A stretch of DNA of 64,000 nt, taken from NCBI RefSeq assembly GCF_003096275.1, contig NZ_QENQ01000001.1, positions 541,378 through 605,377 on the forward strand, written 5' to 3'. The position numbers and the translations under genes were made by a program. Under the pieces are notes generated by a model that worked only from the letters and a program-made list of their open reading frames with translations, had not been told where the DNA came from and made no database searches. Below, piece by piece: positions 7,991 to 17,351 of the stretch. The DNA comes from Sphingomonas pokkalii (lineage in GTDB: Bacteria > Pseudomonadota > Alphaproteobacteria > Sphingomonadales > Sphingomonadaceae). Every line of letters begins with the position of its first letter. Positions within the stretch are counted from its first letter, which is position 1.

Positions 7991-8011
7991 GCGCCACCTC
8001 GCACCGGCCGG

Positions 8012-9400
8012 TCAGCGCGGCGGCGATGAATCCGTTGCGGGCCGTCTGGGCCCGCAACGGATTGTCACCGCGCTGCCCTGGGGTGCGAAGTGCAGCGTGA
8101 AGCCGTGCAGATCGACAATGGCCTTGACGAGCGCGAGCCCGAGGCCGGCGCCCGCACCGTCCCGTCGACCGCGATAGAATCGCTGGGTGACGAGCGATCG
8201 TTCGGCCAGCGGCACGCCTTGCCCCGCATCGGCGATGGTGATGTGGGGCACCCCGGCATCGCAGGTCAGCTGCGCGCTGACGGTTCCGCCAGCCGGCCCG
8301 AACTTCATGGCATTGTCGATCAGATTGGCGACCGCTTCGATCAACAGGCTGGCATCCCCTTCGACGGCTGGCACCGGCGCGCAGGTGCAGAGCAGCGTGA
8401 TACCGCGGTCTTCCGCAAGCGGCTGGTGCAGGTCGCACGCATCTTCCACCAGCCGGGTGAGATCGACGGGGGCGAAGCGGCTGCGGCGGGCGTCGTTCTC
8501 CAGCTCGCGCAGGCGGAGCAGTGCCGCGACGATGCCGAGCAGGCCGTCGATCTCGGCCAGGCCGCGATCGATCACGGCTTCGAAGCCGGCGCGATCTTCG
8601 GCCTCGCGCAGCCCGCGTTCCAGCCCGGCGCGCAGGCGGGTAAGCGGGGTGCGGAGCTGGTGGGCGATATCGTCGCCGATGCCGCGCACCTCGGCGACCA
8701 GCATCTGCAACCGATCGAGCATGGTGTTGATGTGTGCGCACAGCAGGCCGAAACTGTCCGGCCGCACCGGCACCGGCAGGCGCTGGTCGAGATCGCCCGA
8801 CACGATCCGTTCGGTGAGCAGCCGCACCGCATCCACCTGTCGCGCCGCGCGGCGGCCGGCGACAAGGCCGACGCCGAGCGCGAGGAACAGGCCCGGCAGC
8901 AGCCCGATCAGCAGCGATTGCCAGGTCAGCCGCAGCGCCTCCTCGGTATCGTCCAGGTCCATCCCGGCGAGCAGGCGGGTGCCATCGGCGAGCGGACAGA
9001 GGGTCAGGCGGGCAACGTCGCTGGTCTTGCCGGGCAGGCTGGTCGGCGCGATCGGCGCGACGAAGGACATGCCGCCGCCGGCGGGCGGCTCCGGCATGGT
9101 CGCGACATTGCCGGCGATCCGCTGCCCGCGCGCGTCGAACAGCGCGAGGAAGCGTTCGCGATGGATGTCGCGGGCAAGCCGCTCGCGCAGTTCCTCGATG
9201 CGCTCGGCGGGCGGGGTGAGCGCGAAGAAGCTGCAATCGTCGAGCAAGGTGTGCTCGATCGCGCGGCGATGGTTGCCGTTGGCGGTGACCCAGAACAGGG
9301 CGGCCAGCACCAGCGACTGGAGGACCAGGATCGCCGCCAGCGCGCCGCCCCAGCGCCAGGTCGCGCGGGTGCGGGGATCAGGCCGGAACATCGAAGACAT
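8012..9400 (-). CDS. Sensor histidine kinase (HAMP, HisKA, HATPase)
   Basis: 462 residues. TM1 is at ~17-40 and TM2 at ~165-190, flanking a ~120-residue periplasmic sensor with two Cys (LDDCSFF, LTLCPLADG). HAMP follows, then the phosphoacceptor box DIAHQLRTPLTRLRAG, the N box NLIDNAMKFG, DAGQGVPL and GAGLGLALVKAIV. Its start overlaps the response regulator stop by 23 bp, so the pair is one operon. Adjacent efflux genes suggest metal or envelope stress as the signal. The 3' end of the gene contains a 15-bp perfect inverted repeat. Confidence 0.88.
   Translation of the reverse strand: MSSMFRPDPRTRATWRWGGALAAILVLQSLVLAALFWVTANGNHRRAIEHTLLDDCSFFALTPPAERIEELRERLARDIHRERFLALFDARGQRIAGNVATMPEPPAGGGMSFVAPIAPTSLPGKTSDVARLTLCPLADGTRLLAGMDLDDTEEALRLTWQSLLIGLLPGLFLALGVGLVAGRRAARQVDAVRLLTERIVSGDLDQRLPVPVRPDSFGLLCAHINTMLDRLQMLVAEVRGIGDDIAHQLRTPLTRLRAGLERGLREAEDRAGFEAVIDRGLAEIDGLLGIVAALLRLRELENDARRSRFAPVDLTRLVEDACDLHQPLAEDRGITLLCTCAPVPAVEGDASLLIEAVANLIDNAMKFGPAGGTVSAQLTCDAGVPHITIADAGQGVPLAERSLVTQRFYRGRRDGAGAGLGLALVKAIVDLHGFTLHFAPQGSAVTIRCGPRRPATDSSPPR
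8029..8063. terminator. Strong hairpin inside the 3' end of the kinase gene, possible bidirectional terminator
   Basis: Arms of 15 bp (8029-8043 and 8049-8063) pair perfectly around the 5-base loop GTCTG. It lies 38 bp after the stop of the DUF1521 gene and covers the last codons of the convergent kinase gene. There is no T-run, so termination would have to be by hairpin alone or Rho; it could also be an incidental repeat. Confidence 0.45.
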
Positions 9401-10055
9401 AGCCCTGGCCGCGCACGTTGCGGATCAGCTGCGGCTCGCCCTCGCCATCCACCTTGCGGCGGAGGCGGCCCATATGGACGTCGACCACATTGCTGTTCGG
9501 TTCGAACGTGTAGCCCCAGACATCCTGGAGCAGCATCGATCGGGTGACGATGCGGCCGGGGCGGCGGACGAGATAGTCGAGCAGCTTCAACTCGCGGGGC
9601 AGCAGATCGAGCGGGCGTCCGGCGCGGCTGGCCTTGCCTTCCAGCAGATCGAGATCGAGCGGGCCGACGATCAGCCTTGTATCGCGCCGCTCGTCGGGGC
9701 GGCGGAGCAGCGCTTCGACACGGGCGAGCAGTTCGACCAGCGCGAACGGCTTGGGCAGATAGTCGTCGCCGCCCGCGCGCAGGCCGCGGACGCGATCGTC
9801 AAGGCTGCCGAGCGCGCTCAGCACCAGCGCGGGCGTGCGAAAGCCTTCGGCGCGCAGGGCGGCGATCAGCTCCAGCCCTTCGCCATCGGGGAGCTGGCGG
9901 TCGACGATCAGCAGGTCGATGCCGCCAGCCCGCGTTACCTCGGCCGCCGCCGCAAGGGTGGTGCGATGGACCACGGCATAGCCCGCGGCGGCCAGTTCGA
10001 GCTGGATTTCGTCGGCGGTGCCGGGATCGTCTTCGAGGAGCAGAATCTGCGTCAC
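9378..10055 (-). CDS. OmpR-family response regulator
   Basis: 225 residues from a GTG start; the upstream TTG would add an unlikely basic leader. The receiver domain holds acidic pocket LEDD, phosphoacceptor Asp in LLIVDRQLPDGEG, and LPKPFALVELLARVEALLRR at its end. The C-terminal winged helix has LLPRELKLLDYLVRRPGRIVTR and DVHMGRLRRKVD. It is the partner of the adjacent kinase and probably controls the divergent tolC-RND operon; a 13-bp palindrome lies between them. Confidence 0.88.
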   Translation of the reverse strand: MTQILLLEDDPGTADEIQLELAAAGYAVVHRTTLAAAAEVTRAGGIDLLIVDRQLPDGEGLELIAALRAEGFRTPALVLSALGSLDDRVRGLRAGGDDYLPKPFALVELLARVEALLRRPDERRDTRLIVGPLDLDLLEGKASRAGRPLDLLPRELKLLDYLVRRPGRIVTRSMLLQDVWGYTFEPNSNVVDVHMGRLRRKVDGEGEPQLIRNVRGQGYVFDVPA

Positions 10056-10099
10056 GCCCCTGTTTCGCGCCGATGGTCGCCGGGTCAACTGAATTGCGG

Positions 10100-10112
10100 T
10101 TCAGAGTCTGAA
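10100..10112. promoter_or_regulatory. 13-bp palindrome between response regulator and efflux genes
   Basis: TTCAGAGTCTGAA is a perfect palindrome around the central G. It lies 45 bp upstream of the response regulator GTG and 67 bp upstream of the tolC-like ATG, a good place for an operator of the divergent pair. Binding by the encoded regulator is inferred. Confidence 0.4.
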
Positions 10113-10179
10113 CGCGGTTTTAGTCGACGCTGCCGCAGCCCTGTCTTTAGGGGACGGCCGATTGGTTCGGAGGCGGAAG

Positions 10180-11433
10180 ATGCGGTTGCTGGCAGCGGTG
10201 GGATGGATGTGCCTGGCAGCACCCGCGCTGGCCCAGAGCGGCCCGGCATTGACGCTCGATGCGCTGGCGCAGGACGTGGTTGCCAACAATCCCGAGCGGC
10301 AATTCTACCGGCAGCAGATCGAAAGCGCCGGCATCGTCCGCGAAGCCGCAGGACGCTGGGCCGATCCGGAGGCGACCGTCGAGTTCGGCCAGCGCCGCGC
10401 AACCGACGTCAATACCGGTGCGCTGAACGGTGAGGGGATGACCTATGCCGTCTCGATCGCCCAGCCGATCGAGTTCGGCGGGCGGATCGCGCTGCGCCGG
10501 GCGATCGCCGACCGGCAGGTGGCATTGGCGCGGATCGGGCTCCAGCAGTTCGATGCCACGCTGGCGGCGCGGGCGCGTTCGCTCGGCTATCGGCTGTTCG
10601 CCGCGGATGAGAAGGCGGCGGCTGCGCGATCGGTGGCGCACCGGTTGCGGACGCTGGCGCAGGTGATCGTCGCCCGCGATCCCGCCGGCCCGTCGCCGCA
10701 ACTGGAGGCGACCGCGCTCCAGGCGAGCGCGATCAGCGCCGAGCGGAGCGCCGCGGCGGCGGATGCCGAGGCGAACTCGATTCTCTACGAACTCAACCAG
10801 TTGCGCGGGGCGTCCTTTGCCGCCCGGATTCGGATCGTGCGGCCCGACATGACCCTGCCCGATCTGCCGCCCGATGCGATGCTGGTCGCCAGGGCGAGCG
10901 CGAACAATTTCGAGTTGCAGGCACTGCGCGCGCAGTTCGAGCAACAGGGGCTGCGCGTGGACCTGGCCAAGAAGGCGCGCATTCCGGTGGTGAGCGTCGG
11001 CCCCTATTACGACCGTGCCCGATCGGACATTCGCGAGACCAATGTCGGCGTGCGGCTTTCCACTTCGATCCCCTTGTGGAACCGGCAGGCCGGCGATGTC
11101 GCGGCCGAGCAGGGGCGGCAGGCCCAGGCCAATGCCACGCTGATCGCCGCCGAGCGCCGCGTCGCCCGCGAAGTGTTCGACCAGGCTGCCCAATATCAGG
11201 CCAAGCGCGAGGCGCTTTCGAAATGGGATGGCGGCTCTGCCCAGCGCTTCGCCGCCGCAGCGGTGGAGGCGGATCGCAACTATCGGCTCGGTGCGATCCC
11301 GCTGACCATCTATACCCAGATGCAGCAGGCCTATCTCGAGGCGACGAGCGCGATCCTCGACACAAGGCGCGATGCGATCGAGGCACTCCTCCAGCTGCGC
11401 GCCCTCAATGGCGGCGTGCCGCTGGCGCGCTGA
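10180..11433 (+). CDS. TolC-family outer membrane efflux protein (CzcC/CusC type)
   Basis: 417 residues with signal peptide MRLLAAVGWMCLAAPALAQ and two long helical repeat blocks (~25-200 and ~230-410) typical of outer membrane factors, with the conserved end of the second block near GAIPLTIYTQMQQAY. GGAGG precedes ATG 10180. It sits 10 bp before the RND gene. The role is the exit duct for the inner-membrane pump. No membrane fusion protein gene lies between or beside them. Confidence 0.85.
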   Translation: MRLLAAVGWMCLAAPALAQSGPALTLDALAQDVVANNPERQFYRQQIESAGIVREAAGRWADPEATVEFGQRRATDVNTGALNGEGMTYAVSIAQPIEFGGRIALRRAIADRQVALARIGLQQFDATLAARARSLGYRLFAADEKAAAARSVAHRLRTLAQVIVARDPAGPSPQLEATALQASAISAERSAAAADAEANSILYELNQLRGASFAARIRIVRPDMTLPDLPPDAMLVARASANNFELQALRAQFEQQGLRVDLAKKARIPVVSVGPYYDRARSDIRETNVGVRLSTSIPLWNRQAGDVAAEQGRQAQANATLIAAERRVAREVFDQAAQYQAKREALSKWDGGSAQRFAAAAVEADRNYRLGAIPLTIYTQMQQAYLEATSAILDTRRDAIEALLQLRALNGGVPLAR

Positions 11434-11443
11434 GGGAATCGCG

Positions 11444-14400
11444 ATGCGCTGGCTCCACTGGGTCACTCACCACCGGCTCGCCGTGGCCGCGGTCAGCGCG
11501 ATCGTCGCCGCGATCGGGCTCTGGTCCTATTTCAGCCTGCAGATCGATGCGATCCCGGACATCACCGGCGTGCAGGTGCAGATCAACACCCAGGTGCCCG
11601 CGCTGGCACCGGAGGAGATCGAACGGCTGGTGACGTTGCCGATCGAGCGGGCGATGGGCGGCCAGCCGGGGCTGGACCAGACGCGCTCGCTCACCAAGAC
11701 CGGGCTGAGCCAAGTGACCCTGCTCTACAAGGACGGCATCGATCCGCTGAAGGCGCGCCAGCTTGTTTCCGAACGGTTGACGGCGGTGCGCGATCAGCTG
11801 CCGCCGGGCAGCACGCCGCAGCTGGCGCCGATCACCACGGGGCTGGGCGAAATCTATTACTATACGCTCGCGTGGCGCCAGCCACCGCCGGGCATGGCGG
11901 CCGAGCGGCAGTTGATGGAGCTGTACGAGGCGCAGGAATATACCGTGCGACCGATGCTGCGCGCGGTGCCGGGCGTGGCCGATGTCAATTCGAGCGGTGG
12001 GCTGGAGGAGCAATATGTCGTCCAGCCGGACCCGGCGAAGCTGACCGCGCATGGCGTGACCGCGGCCGAACTGGCGGCCGCGGTGGCCGGCAATGTCGAG
12101 AATGCCGGCGGCGGCATTATCGCGCGCGGGAGCGAGCGCTTCGCTGTCCGCACCAATGCGCGGGTGATGACGTCCGCGGAAATCGGCGCCATTCCGGTGA
12201 AGTTCGCGGCCGGCATACTGCCGCTCCAGGTCCGCGATCTTGCCAGTATCGTCACCAGCCATGGCCCGCGTCAGGGCGCGGCGACGCAGAACGGGCAGGA
12301 GACGGTGCTGGGCACGGTGATGATGCTGGTCGGCCAGAACAGCCGGCAGGTTGCGCTCCGCGTCGATCGGGCGTTGCCCGAGATCCAGGCGGCATTGCCC
12401 AAGGGCATGGTGATCGATCGGCAGTATAGCCGCGCCGATCTGGTCGACCGGACGATCGCCACGGTCGAGCGCAACCTGGGCGAGGGCGCGCTGCTGGTCG
12501 CGCTGGTGCTGCTGGTGGTGATGGGCAATTGGCGGGCTGCGCTGATGGTGGCGCTGGTGATCCCGCTCGCCTTTCTGGTCACCGTCAGCGGAATGCACGC
12601 GATCGGGGTTTCGGGCAATCTGATGAGCCTGGGCGCACTCGATTTCGGGCTGATCGTGGACGGCGCGATCGTCGTCGTCGAAAATGCGCTGCGGCTGCTG
12701 GCGGTGCGCCGGCAGGAGAAGGGCGCCGACCTGACGCTGGAGGAACGCCGCGCCACTGTCGCCAAGGCAGCGCGCAGCGTGGCGCGGCCGACCTTTTTCG
12801 GCATCGCCATCATTGCCCTGGTCTATGTTCCGGTGCTGAGCCTGGGCGGCGTGGAGGGCAAGCTGTTCCAGCCGATGGCGCAGGCGGTGATGCTGGCGAT
12901 CGTCGCCGGGCTCGCCTGGACCTTCACGATCGTGCCGATGCTCACGGCCTGGCTGCTGCGTGCGCCCGTGCATCATGCCGAGACGGGGCATGAGAAAGGC
13001 CTGATGGGCATTGCCGATCGCCTCTATACGCCGCTGCTCTCGGCCGCGCTGGCGCATCCGCTGCTGCTGGTGCTCGCTGCCGTCGCGATGCTCGGCGGAA
13101 CCTTCCTCACGTTTCGCACGCTCGGCGCGCAATTCACCCCGCAGCTCGACGAAGGCGCGATTACCGCGATGGTCTATCGCCCGGTCGGCATGTCGCTGGA
13201 GCGCAGCCTGGCGATCGAGCAGGCGAACGAGCGTGCGATCCGCAAGGCCTTTCCGCAGGTGACGCACACCTTCTCCCGCATCGGCACCAGCGAAGTCGCG
13301 ACCGATCCGATGCCGCCCGAACAGAACGACCTCTATGTCTTCTACAAGCCCGAGAAGGAATGGCCGAAGGGCGAGGGGATGCCCCGCACCAAGGCGGAAC
13401 TGATCGCCGGCATCGAGAAGGTGGCGCAGCGCGTCTATGCCGAGCAGAGCTTCGCCTTCGCCCAGCCGATCGAAATGCGCTTCAACGAGATGCTGGAAGG
13501 CGTCCGCGCGGACGTGGCGGTAAAGATCTACGGCAACGATTACGACGTGCTGGAGCGGGCGGCCGCACAGGCCAAGGCGATCCTGGAGAAGCAGTCCGGC
13601 ACCGAAAGCGTCGAGTTCGAGACGAGCGGCCGGCCCAAGACCATCGTCGTCGAGCTGGATCGCGCCGCACTGCTGCGGCTGGGCATCGGCGCGCAGGAAG
13701 TGAACCGGGCGATCAGCGACGCGGTGGCAGGTGCGGAAGTGGGGTTCATTCCGCACAATGCCGCGCGCCATGCCATCGTGATCCGTATGGCCGAAGGGCT
13801 GCGCGCCGATCCGCAGACGATCCTGGCGCTGCCGCTGCGCGTCGGCGCCTATGGCATGGTGCCGCTGTCGCGCGTCGCCCGGCTGCGCGAAACCCGGATG
13901 GTGGAGCCGATCCTGCACGATAACGGCAATCGCCGGGCTGCGCTGATGGTCAACCTCTCCACCAGCGATCTCGCCGGCTATGTCGAGGCGGCGCGCGCCG
14001 AGCTGGCGCGGCGGATCCCGCTGCCGCCGGGCTATCGCATCGCGTTCGGCGGCCAGTATCACCAGCTCGAGGCGGCGCAACGGCGGCTTTCGATCGTGGT
14101 GCCGGCAGCGCTGCTGATGATCTTCGCGCTGGTCTATCTCGCGCTCGGCAGCGTCCGCGAAGCGGCAATCGTCTATACCGGCATTCCCTTCGCCGTCACC
14201 GGCGGGGTGATGGCGCTATGGCTGCGCGACATGCCCTTCTCGATCACCGCCGCGATCGGCTTCATTGCGCTTTCCGGCATCGCGATGCTCAACGGGTTGG
14301 TGCTGATCGACCATATCAGCGGCCTCCGCGATGGCCGCGATGGCGCGGCGCTGCCGATCGACCAGGCCGTTCGCCAGGGCGCCCGTGATCGTCTGCGCCC

Positions 14401-14620
14401 GGTTCTGTCGACCGCGCTGGTCGCCTCGATCGGTTTCCTGCCGATGGCGATCGCGAGCGGGGCGGGGGCCGAGGTACAGCGGCCGCTGGCGACGGTGGTG
14501 ATCGGGGGGATCGTCACCTCGACGCTGCTCACGCTGCTATTGCTGCCCAGCCTGTACCGCTGGGCGCTGGCGCCGGGAACGACCGCGTCCAGGAACGTGC
14601 CGGCGGCAACCGGGGGATGA
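11444..14620 (+). CDS. Heavy-metal efflux RND transporter (CzcA class)
   Basis: 1,058 residues, normal for HME-RND pumps. TM1 is followed by DAIPDITGVQVQINT. The TM4 signature DFGLIVDGAIVVVEN is that of CzcA-type divalent cation exporters, whereas Cu/Ag exporters have a different one. Two six-TM clusters (~335-530 and ~870-1040) flank periplasmic porter loops. The start at 11444 follows GAGGGA at 6 bp. Zn/Co/Cd/Ni is a family-level guess at substrate. The system lacks its usual CzcB-type adaptor, which would have to be supplied from elsewhere. Confidence 0.88.
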   Translation: MRWLHWVTHHRLAVAAVSAIVAAIGLWSYFSLQIDAIPDITGVQVQINTQVPALAPEEIERLVTLPIERAMGGQPGLDQTRSLTKTGLSQVTLLYKDGIDPLKARQLVSERLTAVRDQLPPGSTPQLAPITTGLGEIYYYTLAWRQPPPGMAAERQLMELYEAQEYTVRPMLRAVPGVADVNSSGGLEEQYVVQPDPAKLTAHGVTAAELAAAVAGNVENAGGGIIARGSERFAVRTNARVMTSAEIGAIPVKFAAGILPLQVRDLASIVTSHGPRQGAATQNGQETVLGTVMMLVGQNSRQVALRVDRALPEIQAALPKGMVIDRQYSRADLVDRTIATVERNLGEGALLVALVLLVVMGNWRAALMVALVIPLAFLVTVSGMHAIGVSGNLMSLGALDFGLIVDGAIVVVENALRLLAVRRQEKGADLTLEERRATVAKAARSVARPTFFGIAIIALVYVPVLSLGGVEGKLFQPMAQAVMLAIVAGLAWTFTIVPMLTAWLLRAPVHHAETGHEKGLMGIADRLYTPLLSAALAHPLLLVLAAVAMLGGTFLTFRTLGAQFTPQLDEGAITAMVYRPVGMSLERSLAIEQANERAIRKAFPQVTHTFSRIGTSEVATDPMPPEQNDLYVFYKPEKEWPKGEGMPRTKAELIAGIEKVAQRVYAEQSFAFAQPIEMRFNEMLEGVRADVAVKIYGNDYDVLERAAAQAKAILEKQSGTESVEFETSGRPKTIVVELDRAALLRLGIGAQEVNRAISDAVAGAEVGFIPHNAARHAIVIRMAEGLRADPQTILALPLRVGAYGMVPLSRVARLRETRMVEPILHDNGNRRAALMVNLSTSDLAGYVEAARAELARRIPLPPGYRIAFGGQYHQLEAAQRRLSIVVPAALLMIFALVYLALGSVREAAIVYTGIPFAVTGGVMALWLRDMPFSITAAIGFIALSGIAMLNGLVLIDHISGLRDGRDGAALPIDQAVRQGARDRLRPVLSTALVASIGFLPMAIASGAGAEVQRPLATVVIGGIVTSTLLTLLLLPSLYRWALAPGTTASRNVPAATGG

Positions 14621-15024
14621 TGCTTGCCGCATGCGCGCGGTGGAAGGGCGAATGGCCGCAATGCCTATGGCCCTTCACATGGCCTGTCACCCTCCAGCCA
14701 CGCAGGCGTTGCCGCCCGGCACCATGGCGGATCGAGCGGGGTTGGTCGCCGTGGCGCCGTAGATTTCGCCAATATCGCTGATCCACGCCGAGGCCATTCT
14801 CCAGGGAAGGGCCAGAATTTCACCTGATCTGGCGCAAAATATTCCAAATGGTGGTTGCGAAACCTGCAATATTGCGTTCGCGTTTGGCGCAAGCTGCTGG
14901 ACAGCTAGGTCGGTTGTGGTAATTGTCTTGTATCAGGCGGGGGTGCTTGTAGCAGGTCGTCAGGTTCTGATTCCGCTCGGGCTTGAGTGTTGTAGGCGAT
15001 CATCCTTTGCATCGAAGGGGAGTG
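14621..15024 (+). other. Gene-free leader of the NRPS cluster
   Basis: About 400 bp with no credible gene. From 14760 it becomes AT-richer than the flanks and holds two TGGCGCAA direct repeats (near 14829 and 14884) bracketing a 10-bp palindrome. This is the likely promoter region for the 15.0-28.0 kb operon. Confidence 0.5.
14866..14875. promoter_or_regulatory. Palindrome GCAATATTGC upstream of the NRPS operon
   Basis: A perfect 10-bp palindrome about 150 bp before the first gene, flanked by repeated TGGCGCAA. It could be an operator; no regulator gene is present in the cluster. Confidence 0.3.
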
Positions 15025-15747
15025 ATGCTGATGCTAGCGGACCCGGGCGTACTCAACGGATATTTGGATTCCGAACACGATACCTGGTCTGCGCTGGTCG
15101 AACGTCATCATCTGGATGTCGCGACCCACGCATGTAGCACATATATGGACGGTCTGTCCCGGCTACTGCCCTGCGCAACCGCGCCTGTGCCGCTCGAGGC
15201 TTTGAATTCGACACTGGCACGTCTTACTTCCTGGCGACTGGTCAGCTCTGCCGGCATGGTCGACGACACTTTTCTTTTTCGCGCTACGGCGGAGCATCAG
15301 TTTCCGGTCGCGTCCAAAGTCCGGTCTCCGGAAGAGTTGGCGTTCGCGGCTTTGCCGGACATGTTTCATGATGTTTATGGTCATGTCCCCTATCTGTTGA
15401 CGCCGCGGGGCGCGCTTGCGCATCGGATGTTTGGGGAAGTCGCCCGCGCCGGAGGATATGCGCCGACCCTGGTGCAGCAACTCTCGACGCTGTTCTGGTT
15501 TACTTTCGAAGTGGGGCTGGTGCGCGAGGCCGGCATGGTGAAGGTGCTGGGTGCCGCCATCCTCACTTCTGCGGAAGAGCGTCGCAACGTCGGCAGAGGT
15601 GATGGAGACATCATGCCGTTCGATCTCGATGCGGTGTTGGAGACGCCGTTTCAGCCCCGATCGCTTCAGCCGCGCTATTTCCTGCTTTCGAAGTTCAGCG
15701 AAATCTTCGTGGCACTGAAGCGGTTGGCACCCCGGCGCCCGCGCTGA
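15025..15747 (+). CDS. Short biopterin-type aromatic amino acid hydroxylase
   Basis: 240 residues from ATG 15025 (AAGGGG just upstream). The Fe(II) facial triad of the family is intact: H115 and H120 in FHDVYGHVPYLL and E162 in FWFTFEVGLV. It should hydroxylate Phe, or another aromatic residue, with O2 and a tetrahydropterin. At 240 residues it is shorter than most bacterial phenylalanine hydroxylases. First in the NRPS operon, it more likely makes or tailors a building block (as the Phe-3-hydroxylase PacX does for pacidamycin) than serves catabolism. It ends 2 bp before the next gene. Regiochemistry cannot be read from the sequence. Confidence 0.82.
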   Translation: MLMLADPGVLNGYLDSEHDTWSALVERHHLDVATHACSTYMDGLSRLLPCATAPVPLEALNSTLARLTSWRLVSSAGMVDDTFLFRATAEHQFPVASKVRSPEELAFAALPDMFHDVYGHVPYLLTPRGALAHRMFGEVARAGGYAPTLVQQLSTLFWFTFEVGLVREAGMVKVLGAAILTSAEERRNVGRGDGDIMPFDLDAVLETPFQPRSLQPRYFLLSKFSEIFVALKRLAPRRPR

Positions 15748-15749
15748 CC

Positions 15750-17351
15750 ATGGCGGGCGAAGGATGGTATCTGCGGCCGGATGTGGAGGTCGAGCCGCTT
15801 GTCGGCCGCTGGTCCGCCTGGGTGAACCTGATTCCTCCCGCCACCGCCGCGTTCACGATGGTCGAACGGCAGTTGCGCGCGATGGAATCCTTCGCCCGAT
15901 CACCGGCGCTGCACGCGGCCTCCGTGCGCAATCCCCTGCTTCGCAGCGGCCCCTTCATCGATCTGCCGCCCGATCGCGCGCCCGAGATCGCGGCGCTGGT
16001 GGAGGCAGCGAGGAACCGGGCCGCGCCGCAGATCGCGTTCGTCCACGCCGTGCGCACGCTGGGGGCGCTGTTGCGGGAACGCGCGACCGGTGGCGCACTC
16101 GATGCGCTCCACGAGGAGGTGCCGGCGGTGCTGCGCGGCCTTGTGGAGCTCTATTATGATCGGCACCACCGGCCCGACTTCCGCTTCTACGAGGCGCTGC
16201 TGTACGACACCCCGCTCTACGACACCGGGCTGCAGCGTCTCACGCTTCGCCGCAGTGCCGGGGATCGCAGCCGATCATTCGTCTTTTCGACGCCGCGGCT
16301 TCCCGACCCGGCCGTGGTGGAACTGGCGCTTCCGTTCGCGTCGCCCGCACTGGATCTGCTGTTCGCCGCGCGTGCCACCCCCGTCGCGCTGCCGGCGCTG
16401 CAGGAGGCGCTCGGCCCGGCGCTGGAAGCCGACCAGCAGGCGCTGTTCGAGACTCTGTTCACGCCGGAGGCCCCTCCGCCGCGCGCGCGCTATGACGGCA
16501 CCGCTCCCCGCATCCGCTATTTCGGCCATGCCTGCCTGCTGATCGAAACCCGGCAGACGTCGCTGCTCGTCGACCCGCTGCTGGGCTATGACCAACCGGG
16601 CGGACCCGACCGTTTCACCTATGCCGATCTGCCGGAGTGGATCGACACGGTGCTGATAACGCATGCGCATCACGACCATGTCGTGCTGGAGACGTTGCTC
16701 CAGTTGCGGCACCGCATCGGCCGCATCGTCGTCCCGCGAAACGTCGCCGGTGCGTTGCAGGATCCTTCGCTGGTGTTGCTGCTGCGCGCGCTCGGCTTTC
16801 GCGATGTTGTCGGGCTCGACGCGATGGACACGCTGCCGCTCGGGGCCGACGAGGAACTGACCGCGCTGCCCTTTGTGGGCGAGCATCACGACCTGCTGGT
16901 GGGAAGCAAGCTGACCTACCATCTGCGGTTCGGACGTTCGACGGTGCTGGTGGCGGCGGACAGCTGCAACATGGCGCCGGATCTGTATCGCCATGTCCGC
17001 GCGCGCCTGGGACCGATCGATACGTTGTTCCTGGGCATGGAATGCGAGGGGGCGCCCCTTTCCTGGGTCTATGGCACGTTGCTGGACCAGCAGACGACGC
17101 GGGAGAATGATCAGGCGCGGCGGGGACGAGGCAGCAACGCCGCCGAAGGACTGGATCTGGTGCGGTGCTTCGATCCTGCCCGCGCCTTTGTCTATGCCAT
17201 GGGTGCGGAGCCCTGGCTGAATCACATCCTCGACCTCGACTATCAGGCAGGGGACCTGGCGATCCGCGAATCGGATGCCTTCGTGGCGGCGTGCCGTGCC
17301 CAGGGTCGGGTTGCGGAGCGGTTGTTCCTCAAGCGGGAGATCCATGTATGA
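15750..17351 (+). CDS. CmlA-type diiron beta-hydroxylase, copy 1
   Basis: 533 residues, essentially the length of CmlA of chloramphenicol biosynthesis, which hydroxylates the beta-carbon of an amino acid tethered to its NRPS carrier. The first ~245 residues are a non-catalytic helical domain. The metallo-beta-lactamase fold carries H305-x-H307-x-D309-H310, E378 (GEHHDL) and D404 (AADSC). The His/Asp motif numbers coincide with CmlA and the acidic ligands are one residue off, with Glu in place of the usual MBL His as in CmlA. Its stop overlaps NRPS1 as ATGA, so the adenylation/carrier unit of NRPS1 is the likely partner. A second copy is at 30553. Confidence 0.85.
   Translation: MAGEGWYLRPDVEVEPLVGRWSAWVNLIPPATAAFTMVERQLRAMESFARSPALHAASVRNPLLRSGPFIDLPPDRAPEIAALVEAARNRAAPQIAFVHAVRTLGALLRERATGGALDALHEEVPAVLRGLVELYYDRHHRPDFRFYEALLYDTPLYDTGLQRLTLRRSAGDRSRSFVFSTPRLPDPAVVELALPFASPALDLLFAARATPVALPALQEALGPALEADQQALFETLFTPEAPPPRARYDGTAPRIRYFGHACLLIETRQTSLLVDPLLGYDQPGGPDRFTYADLPEWIDTVLITHAHHDHVVLETLLQLRHRIGRIVVPRNVAGALQDPSLVLLLRALGFRDVVGLDAMDTLPLGADEELTALPFVGEHHDLLVGSKLTYHLRFGRSTVLVAADSCNMAPDLYRHVRARLGPIDTLFLGMECEGAPLSWVYGTLLDQQTTRENDQARRGRGSNAAEGLDLVRCFDPARAFVYAMGAEPWLNHILDLDYQAGDLAIRESDAFVAACRAQGRVAERLFLKREIHV

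Noticed and set aside
15750..17351. Plain metallo-beta-lactamase-fold hydrolase or lactonase
   Set aside because: Length, N-terminal domain, the Glu ligand and ligand spacing match CmlA, and the gene is coupled to an NRPS gene.
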